A DNA stretch of 12,252 bases from an uncultured Bacteroidota bacterium (GCA_937885735.1 CALABN010000290.1:1-12252), one strand, 5' to 3'; positions 1 to 5,947 are shown, counted from the stretch's first letter. Notes: generated from the letters alone by a model not told the origin. Translations and numbers: made by a program.

Positions 1-511
1 CAGCATATAGGTCGGGCTAGGCAAAACACCTTGTCATGAAAGAATGTGGCTTCATGAGGAGTTTCAGTTCGGTATTGAAAAGAAGCGGTGGGTCGGTGTC
101 GAGTTCTATCTTCACTTTTACCATTTTCCTGGTCTGAAACCTTATGTCGTATGCCTCTGTATTTTCTTTTAGAAATGCTGATTCCTCACGGCCAAAAGAC
201 CTTTTCTCCTTCTTTGTTATCTCTATGTCAAATCCTGCAATGTGAAACTCTTCCCGCATGGCGTCAAAGTAGTTTTCCAGATGTATGTCGTCACGCTTTT
301 CGACAAGCGAGAAATCCATATCTTCAGAGAATCTTGGCAGCCCGTGGAAAAGTCGTAGGCATGATCCGCCATAAAAGGCTGCATGGTCAAAGAACCCTCC
401 TCGTCGTAGACCTGCCAATGCTATCTTCTGGCACACTTCCTGTTCTGCATTTGGTGTTGCTGTACCATCTGTCTCCTGATAGTCTGAAAGCATTGATTCG
501 TATACTGTCAT
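1..511 (-). pseudogene. abiEii: AbiEii/AbiGii-type nucleotidyltransferase toxin, interrupted by an in-frame TAG
   Basis: This is the toxin of a type IV abiE toxin-antitoxin pair. The family (DUF1814) is a nucleotidyltransferase that stops growth during phage attack. Seen: the nucleotidyltransferase signature, with YGGSCLR at residues 47-53 and SEDMDF at 62-67 (metal-binding DMD at 64-66), then IELDTDPP. Translation stops after residue 164 at a TAG (bases 17-19, read on the minus strand). The next in-frame codons give PDLYA, so the sequence reads CFA-stop-PDLYA where the family, as I recall it, reads like CFxLPDLFAGKMHA. A leucine codon thus appears to have become amber, and the essential C-terminal half lies beyond it and outside the window. 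The ATG overlaps the abiEi stop by 4 bp (ATGA), the usual coupling in abiE operons. The truncation most likely makes this a pseudogene. A sequencing error or amber readthrough is possible. Confidence 0.78.
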
Positions 512-1137
512 CGCTTTATTATTTTTATCAAGTTATTGAGTGTTTGAGTCTTGCTGCCAACTGCCGCACACGCCGCTATGATGTCCGTATCAAGTTCCTG
601 CAACAAGTCCATGTCTATGCGAATGTCCTCTTCCAGATATGTGGCGAGCGACTTGACTGACTGGCAAGGGACATAGTTATCATAAAGGATAGTGTCGCAC
701 AATGCTTTTTCAGGACTCGCCAACAACACACACACACACCCATTATCAACACACTCCACACCAATGGGGAAATACAGTGGAGCAACTTGCATATATCTGA
801 ATTTGCCGATAGGAGTTTCAAACGAGCGACTTCGTTTTGTAGTTATGCTAGTCATTGTGTAAACCATTTCGGGAATCATTCCATAGTAGTGAAGCGCCCA
901 CTGGAGCGACACGTACGACGGCCCGTATATGTGATTGGCACAAAGACGTGCATCTACTTCTTTGCCACTTAGTTCCTTGCTGACAATATACAGATTTCGC
1001 TTTAGCCTTATCAGTTCTCCTGACTTCTCCAATGCCTGCACCTTCTTCTCGGGCGAAGCGAGTTCTTGAAAGCACGACTTGATGTCTGCCATCGAAACAG
1101 GAACACCCGCATATTGCAATATTGGATTTCTAAGCAT
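508..1137 (-). CDS. abiEi: AbiEi-type antitoxin and transcriptional autorepressor
   Basis: This is the antitoxin of the abiE pair. In studied systems AbiEi has an N-terminal winged helix that represses its own promoter and a C-terminal domain that counteracts the toxin. Seen: the family hallmarks GPSYVSLQWALHYYGMIPE (about residues 72-90) and ASPEKALCD. The frame is open for 14 more codons upstream, but the start at 1137 (MLRNPILQY) is chosen because a good -7 box lies at 1159-1166, so an upstream start at 1179 would not be on the transcript. The product is 209 residues, normal for the family. It overlaps the toxin gene by 4 bp. A (GT)6 run (bases 727-738) falls inside the coding sequence just before ASPEKALCD and could in principle slip. 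Identification is confident; activity is unknown because the toxin is broken. Confidence 0.88.
   Translation of the reverse strand: MLRNPILQYAGVPVSMADIKSCFQELASPEKKVQALEKSGELIRLKRNLYIVSKELSGKEVDARLCANHIYGPSYVSLQWALHYYGMIPEMVYTMTSITTKRSRSFETPIGKFRYMQVAPLYFPIGVECVDNGCVCVLLASPEKALCDTILYDNYVPCQSVKSLATYLEEDIRIDMDLLQELDTDIIAACAAVGSKTQTLNNLIKIIKR
727..739. repeat. CA dinucleotide run inside abiEi
   Basis: Six CA units plus one C on the plus strand, encoding CVCV in the antitoxin. It is short for a contingency locus, but any odd-unit slippage would shift the antitoxin reading frame. Confidence 0.6.
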
Positions 1138-1158
1138 TGAGTGTTGTATTATTTGCCA

Positions 1159-1166
1159 CAAATGTA
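1159..1166 (-). promoter_or_regulatory. Bacteroidales -7 box of the abiE operon
   Basis: The minus strand reads TACATTTG, a full match to the TAnnTTTG -7 consensus of the Bacteroidetes primary sigma factor. It sits 21 bases before the chosen abiEi ATG. No clear TTTG -33 box is seen at the usual 19-21 base spacing; that region is occupied by the adjoining inverted repeat. Confidence 0.6.
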
Positions 1167-1171
1167 GAAAT

Positions 1172-1214
1172 ATTTGCACAGAAAAGGAAGTATTTCTTCC
1201 TTAAGTGTGCAAAT
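1172..1214. promoter_or_regulatory. 43-bp inverted repeat upstream of abiEi, candidate AbiEi operator
   Basis: Outer arms ATTTGCACA (1172-1180) and TGTGCAAAT (1206-1214) are perfect complements. Inner arms AAGGAAG (1184-1190) and CTTCCTT (1196-1202) are also perfect, separated by TATTT. Only the three bases between inner and outer arms do not pair. The repeat begins 5 bp upstream of the -7 box and covers the -33 position. AbiEi proteins are known to repress by binding inverted repeats in their promoters, so this is the natural operator. An RNA hairpin is less likely because the repeat lies upstream of the predicted transcript. Confidence 0.6.
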
Positions 1215-1609
1215 TTTAATGGTTTTTCTTTGTACTCAAATCATAACCTCATAGTCAACCCATCAAAATTTTCTTTGGGTTGATATCCTGATATGTCACA
1301 CTTCACAAATACAGACAACCTTTCCGCATTCACTTAAGCAAAAACTAACGCATGTCACCACGTCTTTATTCTCAAAAAAGATACGTGAAGACTTACATTT
1401 TATAAAACTTAAGGCTCCTCTGATTTTCGACAAGGCAATATTTTCGGTGCCGTCCTTTCACATCACCCCCCCCATATACTGAAATGAAAAGAATTCAATA
1501 AAAATTTAGAAAAAATTTCTCTCTGCGAAAATTCCGCATACCTGTCCTATTCTTTTGCATCAGTCAAATGACAAAACATATTATTTGTAACAACTAAAAG
1601 ATGACGGGC
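1215..1609. other. Gene-free leader between abiE and the tagged-gene cluster
   Basis: About 395 bp with no credible gene on either strand. It contains an 8-bp inverted repeat TCAACCCA/TGGGTTGA at 1255-1283 with a 13-base loop and no following T-tract. A C8 homopolymer lies at 1466-1473. A block at 1524-1547 centred on TCCGCATAC closely resembles 6882-6904 in the WYL/AAA promoter region. The downstream promoter is listed separately. The region is AT-rich and appears to be mainly regulatory. Confidence 0.6.
1554..1587 (+). promoter_or_regulatory. Probable promoter of the tagged-gene cluster
   Basis: A -33 TTTG at 1554-1557 is followed after 21 bases by TATTATTTG (1579-1587), a -7 box with one extra base against TAnnTTTG. 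Transcription would start near 1593, leaving a very short leader. This favours the ATG at 1610 over the one at 1601. Confidence 0.45.
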
Positions 1610-2470
1610 ATGAACATTAAGCAATTGGCAAATCGCAACAACCCTTCAAGGAGGGTAAGCGATAGCAAGAAGATAAACGATTCAAGTCTCACAAGATTGG
1701 AGCAATGGATTTCGGGACACAACATTGCCATAATGACTGCATGGCGGACAATGTTCATGAACCAAACCAACAACACAAAGGAGGTCATGGAGAACAATGT
1801 CGTTGAAGTTCCTGACGACTTCCCTATTGACGACTTTGACCAACAAGCACGTTATAGCCAGCAATGGAGAAAGAGCCACCCAAATGGTGAGGTTTTTGAA
1901 GGCTACGTCTATTCAAGGAAGGAAAAGGACGAAAGGAACAGGAAACTGAAATCCGCATTGTTGGCATCGGGCTATGGTGTTACATCGGTGCAAGGTGCGT
2001 TTAGGGTGATGGGTATGGACAAGGAAAGTTCCGAAAACAGTTTCTTCATTGTGAACCTTAACGATGACAATGGTTTCTTTGAAACGTGCTTTGGCTTGTC
2101 AGAATACTACAATCAAGATTGTTTCCTATACAAAGGGCTTAATGAAGATGCCATAAATGTGGGAACAAACAACTCTGAATATCCTTCCTATGGCAAGGAA
2201 GACGTTTTGGGTAGATTTCAGCCTAAAGTGGTGAATATGTTTTTGAGTAGAATTGGAAACGCATCATTCGTTTTTAGCAACGATTCGTTTGAACGTGATG
2301 ATACAAACAATTCATTCCTAAAAAGAAAAATGCAAAGAAAAAATGTTTCGGATGGTTATGGCTTGACAACGTTGTCCACATACATCAAACTGCATGGAAC
2401 TTTGGGTGGACGTGCCATTTTCGATAGTGGCAAGGAAGTATTGAACAAATGTTTTAATCGTAAAAAGTAA
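1610..2470 (+). CDS. Tagged DUF3293-like protein A
   Basis: Function unknown. The product has 286 residues. Residues 1-20 form the shared tag (MNIKQLANRNNPSRRVSDSK), followed at once by a second KINDS motif (21-25). A core resembling DUF3293 as I recall that family follows: IAIMTAW (39-45), an insert of about 60 acidic and polar residues, SGYGVTSVQGAF (120-131), SENSFFIVN (141-149) and YYNQDCF (166-172). The C-terminal 100 residues have no match I recognise. There is no signal peptide or membrane segment, so it is probably cytosolic. The ATG at 1610 is chosen over 1601 because the three sibling genes begin exactly at MNIK and because of the promoter position. It is the first gene of the run, ending 4 bp before the next start. 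The DUF3293 assignment is by remembered motif pattern and is tentative; the gene call is firm. Confidence 0.8.
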   Translation: MNIKQLANRNNPSRRVSDSKKINDSSLTRLEQWISGHNIAIMTAWRTMFMNQTNNTKEVMENNVVEVPDDFPIDDFDQQARYSQQWRKSHPNGEVFEGYVYSRKEKDERNRKLKSALLASGYGVTSVQGAFRVMGMDKESSENSFFIVNLNDDNGFFETCFGLSEYYNQDCFLYKGLNEDAINVGTNNSEYPSYGKEDVLGRFQPKVVNMFLSRIGNASFVFSNDSFERDDTNNSFLKRKMQRKNVSDGYGLTTLSTYIKLHGTLGGRAIFDSGKEVLNKCFNRKK

Positions 2471-2474
2471 CATT

Positions 2475-3113
2475 ATGAATATCAAGGCAATGGTGAATCG
2501 CAACAAATCTTCAAGGAAGATTGGCGATAGCAAGTTCAAAGTTCAAGATTACGTAGCAAAACGCAAACTTGCCAAACTAAATGATTCATACCTTAATAAG
2601 TACGAATGTTTGAATCTGTCTAATAGTTGCTATGGCAATCTTGCAAGACAATCTTTTTGGAAAGCCAATCAAATCAAGGTTAATGATAGCCGTGTTTTGG
2701 AATGCCATATAGTGGATGGCATTGACTATGAATTTGAGAAAGCCGAAAAGGGTGGAATCATTGTATTCTCAACCGATGTAAATGCCGTAATGCTATCTAA
2801 AAACAAATTAGTGAATTGGCTTAAACAAAAGGCATCAACATTGTCAAATCGGTTTTTTGCCACCAACAAGATTGACAGGATTGCGCAAGCACATGAATTG
2901 GTCGCATGGACAATAGGTCACTACCTTGATGGACGTTACACTGCAAAAGACGGACGTTCGTTTGGAGAGAATAGCCTTTCAGTGGAAATGATTGGCATTG
3001 AAACATCACAATTGATTTCCATAGCAGAAGAAATGTGTGCTGAATTTCAGCAAGAGTCGGTTTTGGTGAAGGATTATTCATCGGATAGGATATTGCTTGT
3101 CAATCCTAATTGA
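2475..3113 (+). CDS. Tagged small protein B
   Basis: Function unknown; 212 residues. The tag MNIKAMVNRNKSSRKIGDS occupies residues 1-19. Two further copies of the boundary motif follow at KLNDS (34-38) and KVNDS (68-72), so this protein has three in its first 72 residues. The middle (73-140) is unrecognised. The C-terminal part has AWTIGHYLDGRYTAKDGRSF (144-163), GENSL (164-168) and EFQQESVLV (190-198). The last two align in pattern with the ENSF and YNQDS motifs of proteins A, C and D, suggesting the same fold in a more diverged form. The start is fixed by tag homology. The 4-bp gap from protein A implies co-transcription and probably coupled translation. No signal peptide or membrane helix is seen. 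Confidence 0.8.
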   Translation: MNIKAMVNRNKSSRKIGDSKFKVQDYVAKRKLAKLNDSYLNKYECLNLSNSCYGNLARQSFWKANQIKVNDSRVLECHIVDGIDYEFEKAEKGGIIVFSTDVNAVMLSKNKLVNWLKQKASTLSNRFFATNKIDRIAQAHELVAWTIGHYLDGRYTAKDGRSFGENSLSVEMIGIETSQLISIAEEMCAEFQQESVLVKDYSSDRILLVNPN

Positions 3114-3142
3114 TTCGATAATAATTAAAAAATAATAATACT

Positions 3143-3838
3143 ATGAATATCAAGGCAATGGTAAATCGCAACAACCCTTCAAGGAAGGCAAGCGACAGCA
3201 AGAATATAAACGATGCCTCAATTTCTCAAAAGAAGAAGAACAGAAAGTCCGCAATACAGGCTATTGGTGGCGAGAATCCAAAGAACATTAAGACCTTTGC
3301 CATTCTCACCGCACAAAACCCTAATTCGCAATCGGCATCATCTTCTTTCAACAAGAAGGCAAACAAGTCGCTCATCGATGAAATAAAGGCATCGGGATAT
3401 GTCACCATACCTGTCAAGGGGCATTTTAGTGGCAACGATGAGAACTCGTTCCTCATTGTGAACATTCCATTCGAGGTTGCATACCGATACGCAGGCAAGT
3501 ACAATCAAACATCGTTCTGCTATGGCGAGAATGGAGTTACCGAATATTGGGAGAAGAAGGACGATAGCAAGCCATACGATAGCGTAAGGAACGAGTATGT
3601 AAAGAAGGATGAAGTGGAAGGCTACGACAGGCTCAATGCCAATGCGGAGAACTACTCGCTCATTGGAAGGAACTTCAAGTTCACGTTCCCATTCAGCATA
3701 TTCGATTCAGTGTCACGCAAGATACAAGACAACATCGACAAGTATTTCAATGGCGATGACAGAATTGTTGATTGGTGCATTGACCACGTTGGCTTACCTG
3801 TCCATTTGAGGATGAAGAGATTGTATAGGTTTGATTAG
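3143..3838 (+). CDS. Tagged DUF3293-like protein C
   Basis: Function unknown; 231 residues. The tag fills residues 1-20 (ending KASDSK), followed by NINDA at 21-25 in the same place as KINDS in protein A. A basic linker (KKKNRK, 30-35) leads to the clearest DUF3293-like core in the cluster: FAILTAQNPN (52-61), SGYVTIPVKGHF (84-95), DENSFLIVN (99-107) and KYNQTSFCYG (119-128). The remaining 100 residues are polar with no recognised domain. The core order (TAxNP, G-Y-x-x-x-x-V-x-G, E-x-S-F, then F/Y-x-Q) is what I recall of DUF3293, a family without assigned function. The gene ends in tandem stops, TAG then TAA. It sits 29 bp after protein B and 25 bp before protein D. Confidence 0.82.
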   Translation: MNIKAMVNRNNPSRKASDSKNINDASISQKKKNRKSAIQAIGGENPKNIKTFAILTAQNPNSQSASSSFNKKANKSLIDEIKASGYVTIPVKGHFSGNDENSFLIVNIPFEVAYRYAGKYNQTSFCYGENGVTEYWEKKDDSKPYDSVRNEYVKKDEVEGYDRLNANAENYSLIGRNFKFTFPFSIFDSVSRKIQDNIDKYFNGDDRIVDWCIDHVGLPVHLRMKRLYRFD

Positions 3839-3863
3839 TAATGATTTTTAAAGGATTCATGTT

Positions 3864-4529
3864 ATGAATATCAAGGCAATGGTGAATCGCAACAAATCTT
3901 CAAGGAAGATTGGCGACAGCAGTAAAACACGAAGGGTGGAAAATCATCACAAGATTATGGACACCTCATTGTATAAATTGCTGACTGTGCATTCCAACAA
4001 GGGCTATGTCATTGTTTCCGCTTGTAGGGGAGACAAGACAATGGCAGAGAACAATGCAAACACTAAACGTCTGCAAGAAGACATAAGCAATAGTGGCTGG
4101 TCGTACAAGATAGTGCGAGGAGGTTTTGTGGAAAACAAGGGAACTGACGAAGAGCGTGAAGTTACCGAAGACTCTTTTGTAGTATTCAATTACAAGAGGG
4201 GGGACAAGCAAAGTGACATTGATGCTTTGGAGACTTTTGCGATAGAAATGTGTGGCAAGTACAATCAAGATAGCGTTCTTGTTGTAAGACCTGATGCCAA
4301 TCCTATGTATGTCACATCAAGTGGAGACATAGATTTTGAGTTGAGTGGCAACGTCAGCATTGAGCAGAACATTGGTGAGTATTTTACACGATTGGGAAAC
4401 AAGAGGTTTTCCTTCAATGAAATAAAGGATTCCGAACCAAAGACCATAAATGGAATGCGAGTGAGGGAAATGAAGGGTGAGATTATGATTGATGCAAATG
4501 GACACCGCCATTATGGAATGAATGGGTAG
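3864..4529 (+). CDS. Tagged DUF3293-like protein D
   Basis: Function unknown; 221 residues. The tag MNIKAMVNRNKSSRKIGDS matches that of protein B at all 19 residues and 57 of 58 bases, although the two proteins then differ. A KIMDT variant of the boundary motif follows at 30-34. The core motifs are GYVIVSACRGD (47-57, in place of TAxNP), SGWSYKIVRGGF (77-88), TEDSFVVFN (101-109) and KYNQDSVLV (132-140). EIKDS occurs late in the protein. AAAGGA 11 bases before the ATG is an unusually good ribosome site for this clade. The stop is TAG, and the frame then stays open through the spacer into the next gene, so readthrough would fuse D to E. It is probably cytosolic. Confidence 0.82.
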   Translation: MNIKAMVNRNKSSRKIGDSSKTRRVENHHKIMDTSLYKLLTVHSNKGYVIVSACRGDKTMAENNANTKRLQEDISNSGWSYKIVRGGFVENKGTDEEREVTEDSFVVFNYKRGDKQSDIDALETFAIEMCGKYNQDSVLVVRPDANPMYVTSSGDIDFELSGNVSIEQNIGEYFTRLGNKRFSFNEIKDSEPKTINGMRVREMKGEIMIDANGHRHYGMNG

Positions 4530-4534
4530 AATGA

Positions 4535-4566
4535 GTTATATATTATATCAGTATTAACATTTAAAA
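4535..4566 (+). repeat. 32-bp intergenic block, copy 1
   Basis: Contains TATATATTATATCAGTATT and ends TTTAAAA. It matches 5731-5762 at about 30 of 32 bases. It sits in the 48-bp spacer before the fifth gene and may be a promoter, an RNA processing site or the edge of a duplicated unit. No TAnnTTTG box is present. Confidence 0.75.
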
Positions 4567-4577
4567 CACAAACGACT

Positions 4578-4805
4578 ATGGACAAAAAGAAAGAACCAAA
4601 GCAAATAAGCGATTCCGCCTATCCAATGAGCGAGGAACGCAGGCAACAAATGCTGAAATATCGTCAAATGTCTAATGATGAACTACTTCCTATTTGTAAG
4701 AATTGGACAAAGAAGGATTGGTTGGATTATCATACTTGCACGGGAGGAACAGAACTTCACCAATTTATGGAAGAAAATTTTTATTCTAAAATAAGAAAAC
4801 TATGA
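4578..4805 (+). CDS. Small unknown protein E with an N-terminal ISDS motif
   Basis: A 75-residue protein of unknown function. It lacks the MNIK tag but has a short, very basic start (KKKEPK) followed by QISDSA at 9-14, the same kind of basic-hydrophobic-x-Asp-Ser boundary seen at the end of the tags. The rest is polar with several tryptophans and aromatics (KNWTKKDWLDYH) and is probably helical. Its stop overlaps the start of the next gene as ATGA, so the two are translationally coupled and may form a pair. It is in frame with protein D, separated by a single TAG and 16 open codons. I recognise no family. It could be a genuine small protein or the downstream half of a formerly fused D protein. 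Confidence 0.65.
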   Translation: MDKKKEPKQISDSAYPMSEERRQQMLKYRQMSNDELLPICKNWTKKDWLDYHTCTGGTELHQFMEENFYSKIRKL

Positions 4806-5263
4806 GAGTTATAATAAAAGATGAGGTTTTAGATGGTATAACCGATTTTATCAATTCTCTTTATAATTATCACATTCCCTTTGATAGAATGATTGCAAAA
4901 GGAGAAAATATGGAATCCTTTCTACAATCATTGGGGACTGCCACATTTCATTCGGTATGCAAATGGAAAGATTTAGGTCAAATATTGGACGAAAAAGGTA
5001 ATCCACAAAACAAAGACCTCAAACAAGCCATATACACCGACAAGGAAAGCAAGTCGAGTTGGACATTCTCCTACATTATAGACGAAAGGAACGATATCTT
5101 GTACATTACACAAATGAATTTCTCAAACTCTATCAAGTGTAGTTCATCAAGCCAACTTGAAGAATCGCAACACCGCATTTCCGATTCGGCACATAATCGT
5201 GGCAAAGTCCGCTACCCGTTCCTCACAGGATTGCTTGAATACCGAAACAAGACAATGGCATAA
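4802..5263 (+). CDS. Unknown protein F with a C-terminal ISDS motif
   Basis: A 153-residue protein with no family I recognise. The N-terminal half is a probable alpha/beta domain (MRVIIKDEVLDGITDFINSL) followed by a beta-rich stretch (SSWTFSYIIDERNDILYITQ, about 85-104). A serine-rich linker (KCSSSSQLEESQ) then leads to HRISDSA at 124-130, so here the recurring motif lies near the C-terminus and would leave a basic tail of about 24 residues. Overlapping start and stop (ATGA) with the previous gene indicates coupling. It ends with two TAA stops in a row. It has no tag, signal peptide or transmembrane helix. Placement in the same operon suggests it works with the tagged proteins, but its role is unknown. 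Confidence 0.68.
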   Translation: MRVIIKDEVLDGITDFINSLYNYHIPFDRMIAKGENMESFLQSLGTATFHSVCKWKDLGQILDEKGNPQNKDLKQAIYTDKESKSSWTFSYIIDERNDILYITQMNFSNSIKCSSSSQLEESQHRISDSAHNRGKVRYPFLTGLLEYRNKTMA

Positions 5264-5278
5264 TAAACACATACTACT

Positions 5279-5713
5279 ATGAACTTCAAGGCATTGAAAG
5301 AAAAGATGAATGGCAGAAAGCCACAAAGGTTAGAGCCTATCTTTGATATGGCAAGAGTGGGCTTTATGGACGATGGCATTACGTATGAAGTATATGTACG
5401 AACTGATGACGGAGGCAATATTCCACATGTTCATATATGGGACAAAGGAACACATGGCAAAAAGTTCGAGACTTGTGTGCAATTAAAAACCAACACGTAT
5501 TTTCTACACAATGGTTATACTGATACCTTCAACACATCTCAAAAAAAGGCATTTGCTCAATTTATGAAATCCAAGCCACAAAACAAACGTTATGCTACAT
5601 ATTATGAATTTGCCGTGGATATGTGGAATGCTAACAATTCAGTTGAGAATGTAGAATTTAAATATGACGATAAAGGCGATGTAATCATCCCCGACTATAC
5701 TCAACTATCATAA
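5279..5713 (+). CDS. Protein G with degenerate tag and DUF4160-like body
   Basis: A 144-residue protein. It opens with MNFKALKEKMNGRKPQ, a loose version of the MNIKAMVNRNxxSRK tag, but lacks the [SG]DS boundary. The body is unrelated to proteins A-D. It has ITYEVYVRTDDGGNIPHVHIWD (about residues 38-59), a long middle strand region, and FMKSK followed by a YYEFAVDMWNANN end. The PHVHIW element and a WN-x-NN tail resemble DUF4160-like or related small proteins of unknown function, a tentative comparison from memory. If the N-terminus is truly a tag, it is attached to at least two different folds, which supports an addressing role. This is the last gene of the run, 15 bp after protein F and followed by a T7 run. 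Confidence 0.72.
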   Translation: MNFKALKEKMNGRKPQRLEPIFDMARVGFMDDGITYEVYVRTDDGGNIPHVHIWDKGTHGKKFETCVQLKTNTYFLHNGYTDTFNTSQKKAFAQFMKSKPQNKRYATYYEFAVDMWNANNSVENVEFKYDDKGDVIIPDYTQLS

Positions 5714-5730
5714 GCCTTTTTTTGTTTCTC

Positions 5731-5762
5731 GTTATATATTATATCAGTATTGACTTTTAAAA
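5731..5762 (+). repeat. 32-bp intergenic block, copy 2
   Basis: About 30 of 32 bases match copy 1 at 4535-4566. Copy 1 precedes a gene, but this copy is followed only by a doubtful 50-codon frame, so a gene may have been lost here or the copy may mark the end of the duplicated cluster. Confidence 0.75.
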
Positions 5763-5914
5763 TGGCATGGCGAAACCAAGATTTTCACCCGTTGCAATTA
5801 CTTATTTTGCAAATTGTCAGCCAACCGAATTACTTATTTTACAACATGATTGTTTGGCAATTCCTCCTCGACACCTTTTGCATTGGATTTTATGCCTTAA
5901 GCAATATACATTAG
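5762..5914 (+). CDS. Possible 50-residue hydrophobic small protein (doubtful)
   Basis: An ATG sits at the end of the 32-bp block and opens a 50-codon frame starting MAWRNQDFHPLQLLILQ. It is rich in Leu, Ile, Phe and Tyr, with a possible membrane segment in its second half (NMIVWQFLLDTFCIGFYAL). The frame runs through the 17-base direct repeat in two different phases, which argues against selection on the protein. No family is recognised. It is most likely a chance frame or a remnant. Confidence 0.2.
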   Translation: MAWRNQDFHPLQLLILQIVSQPNYLFYNMIVWQFLLDTFCIGFYALSNIH

Positions 5915-5947
5915 TCGTGCCATTGAACCAGTTTGCCAGGCAATCCC

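Larger units (their letters stand above)
1610..3921 (+). repeat. Four DNA copies of the N-terminal tag (1610-1669, 2475-2532, 3143-3202, 3864-3921)
   Basis: The first 58-60 bases of four consecutive genes are direct repeats that begin exactly at the ATG. The copies at 2475 and 3864 match at 57 of 58 bases. The 3143 copy differs from these mainly at codons 7, 11-12 and 16-17. The 1610 copy is the most diverged, but shares AACAACCCTTCAAGG with 3143 and similarity that runs on past the tag. Upstream spacers and downstream coding DNA are not comparably similar. Identity this sharply bounded suggests recent gene conversion or shuffling of a 5' module. Confidence 0.88.
5714..5947. other. Convergent intergenic region after the cluster
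   Basis: It starts with GCC followed by T7 just after protein G. AAAGGC about 40 bases upstream could pair with GCCTTT to give a long-loop terminator, which is weak. A 17-base direct repeat, AATTACTTATTTT(G/A)CAA, occurs at 5796-5812 and 5828-5844, exactly 32 bp apart. Genes converge here from both sides. The 32-bp block and a possible short frame are listed separately. Confidence 0.5.

Noticed and set aside
88..660. Plus-strand frame of 190 codons
   Set aside because: Antisense to abiEii and abiEi, which carry clear family motifs in frame.
1138..1179. Upstream start for abiEi
   Set aside because: The perfect -7 box lies within this stretch, so the upstream ATG would not be transcribed, and family homology begins at the later Met.
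1255..1283. Rho-independent terminator
   Set aside because: The 8-bp stem has a 13-base loop and no T-tract, and no transcript is predicted to end here. It is noted only as a hairpin.
1610..5713. Intact prophage
   Set aside because: The tag and cleavage-like motif suggest phage-like logic, but no terminase, portal, capsid, tail, integrase or lysis gene is present in the window.
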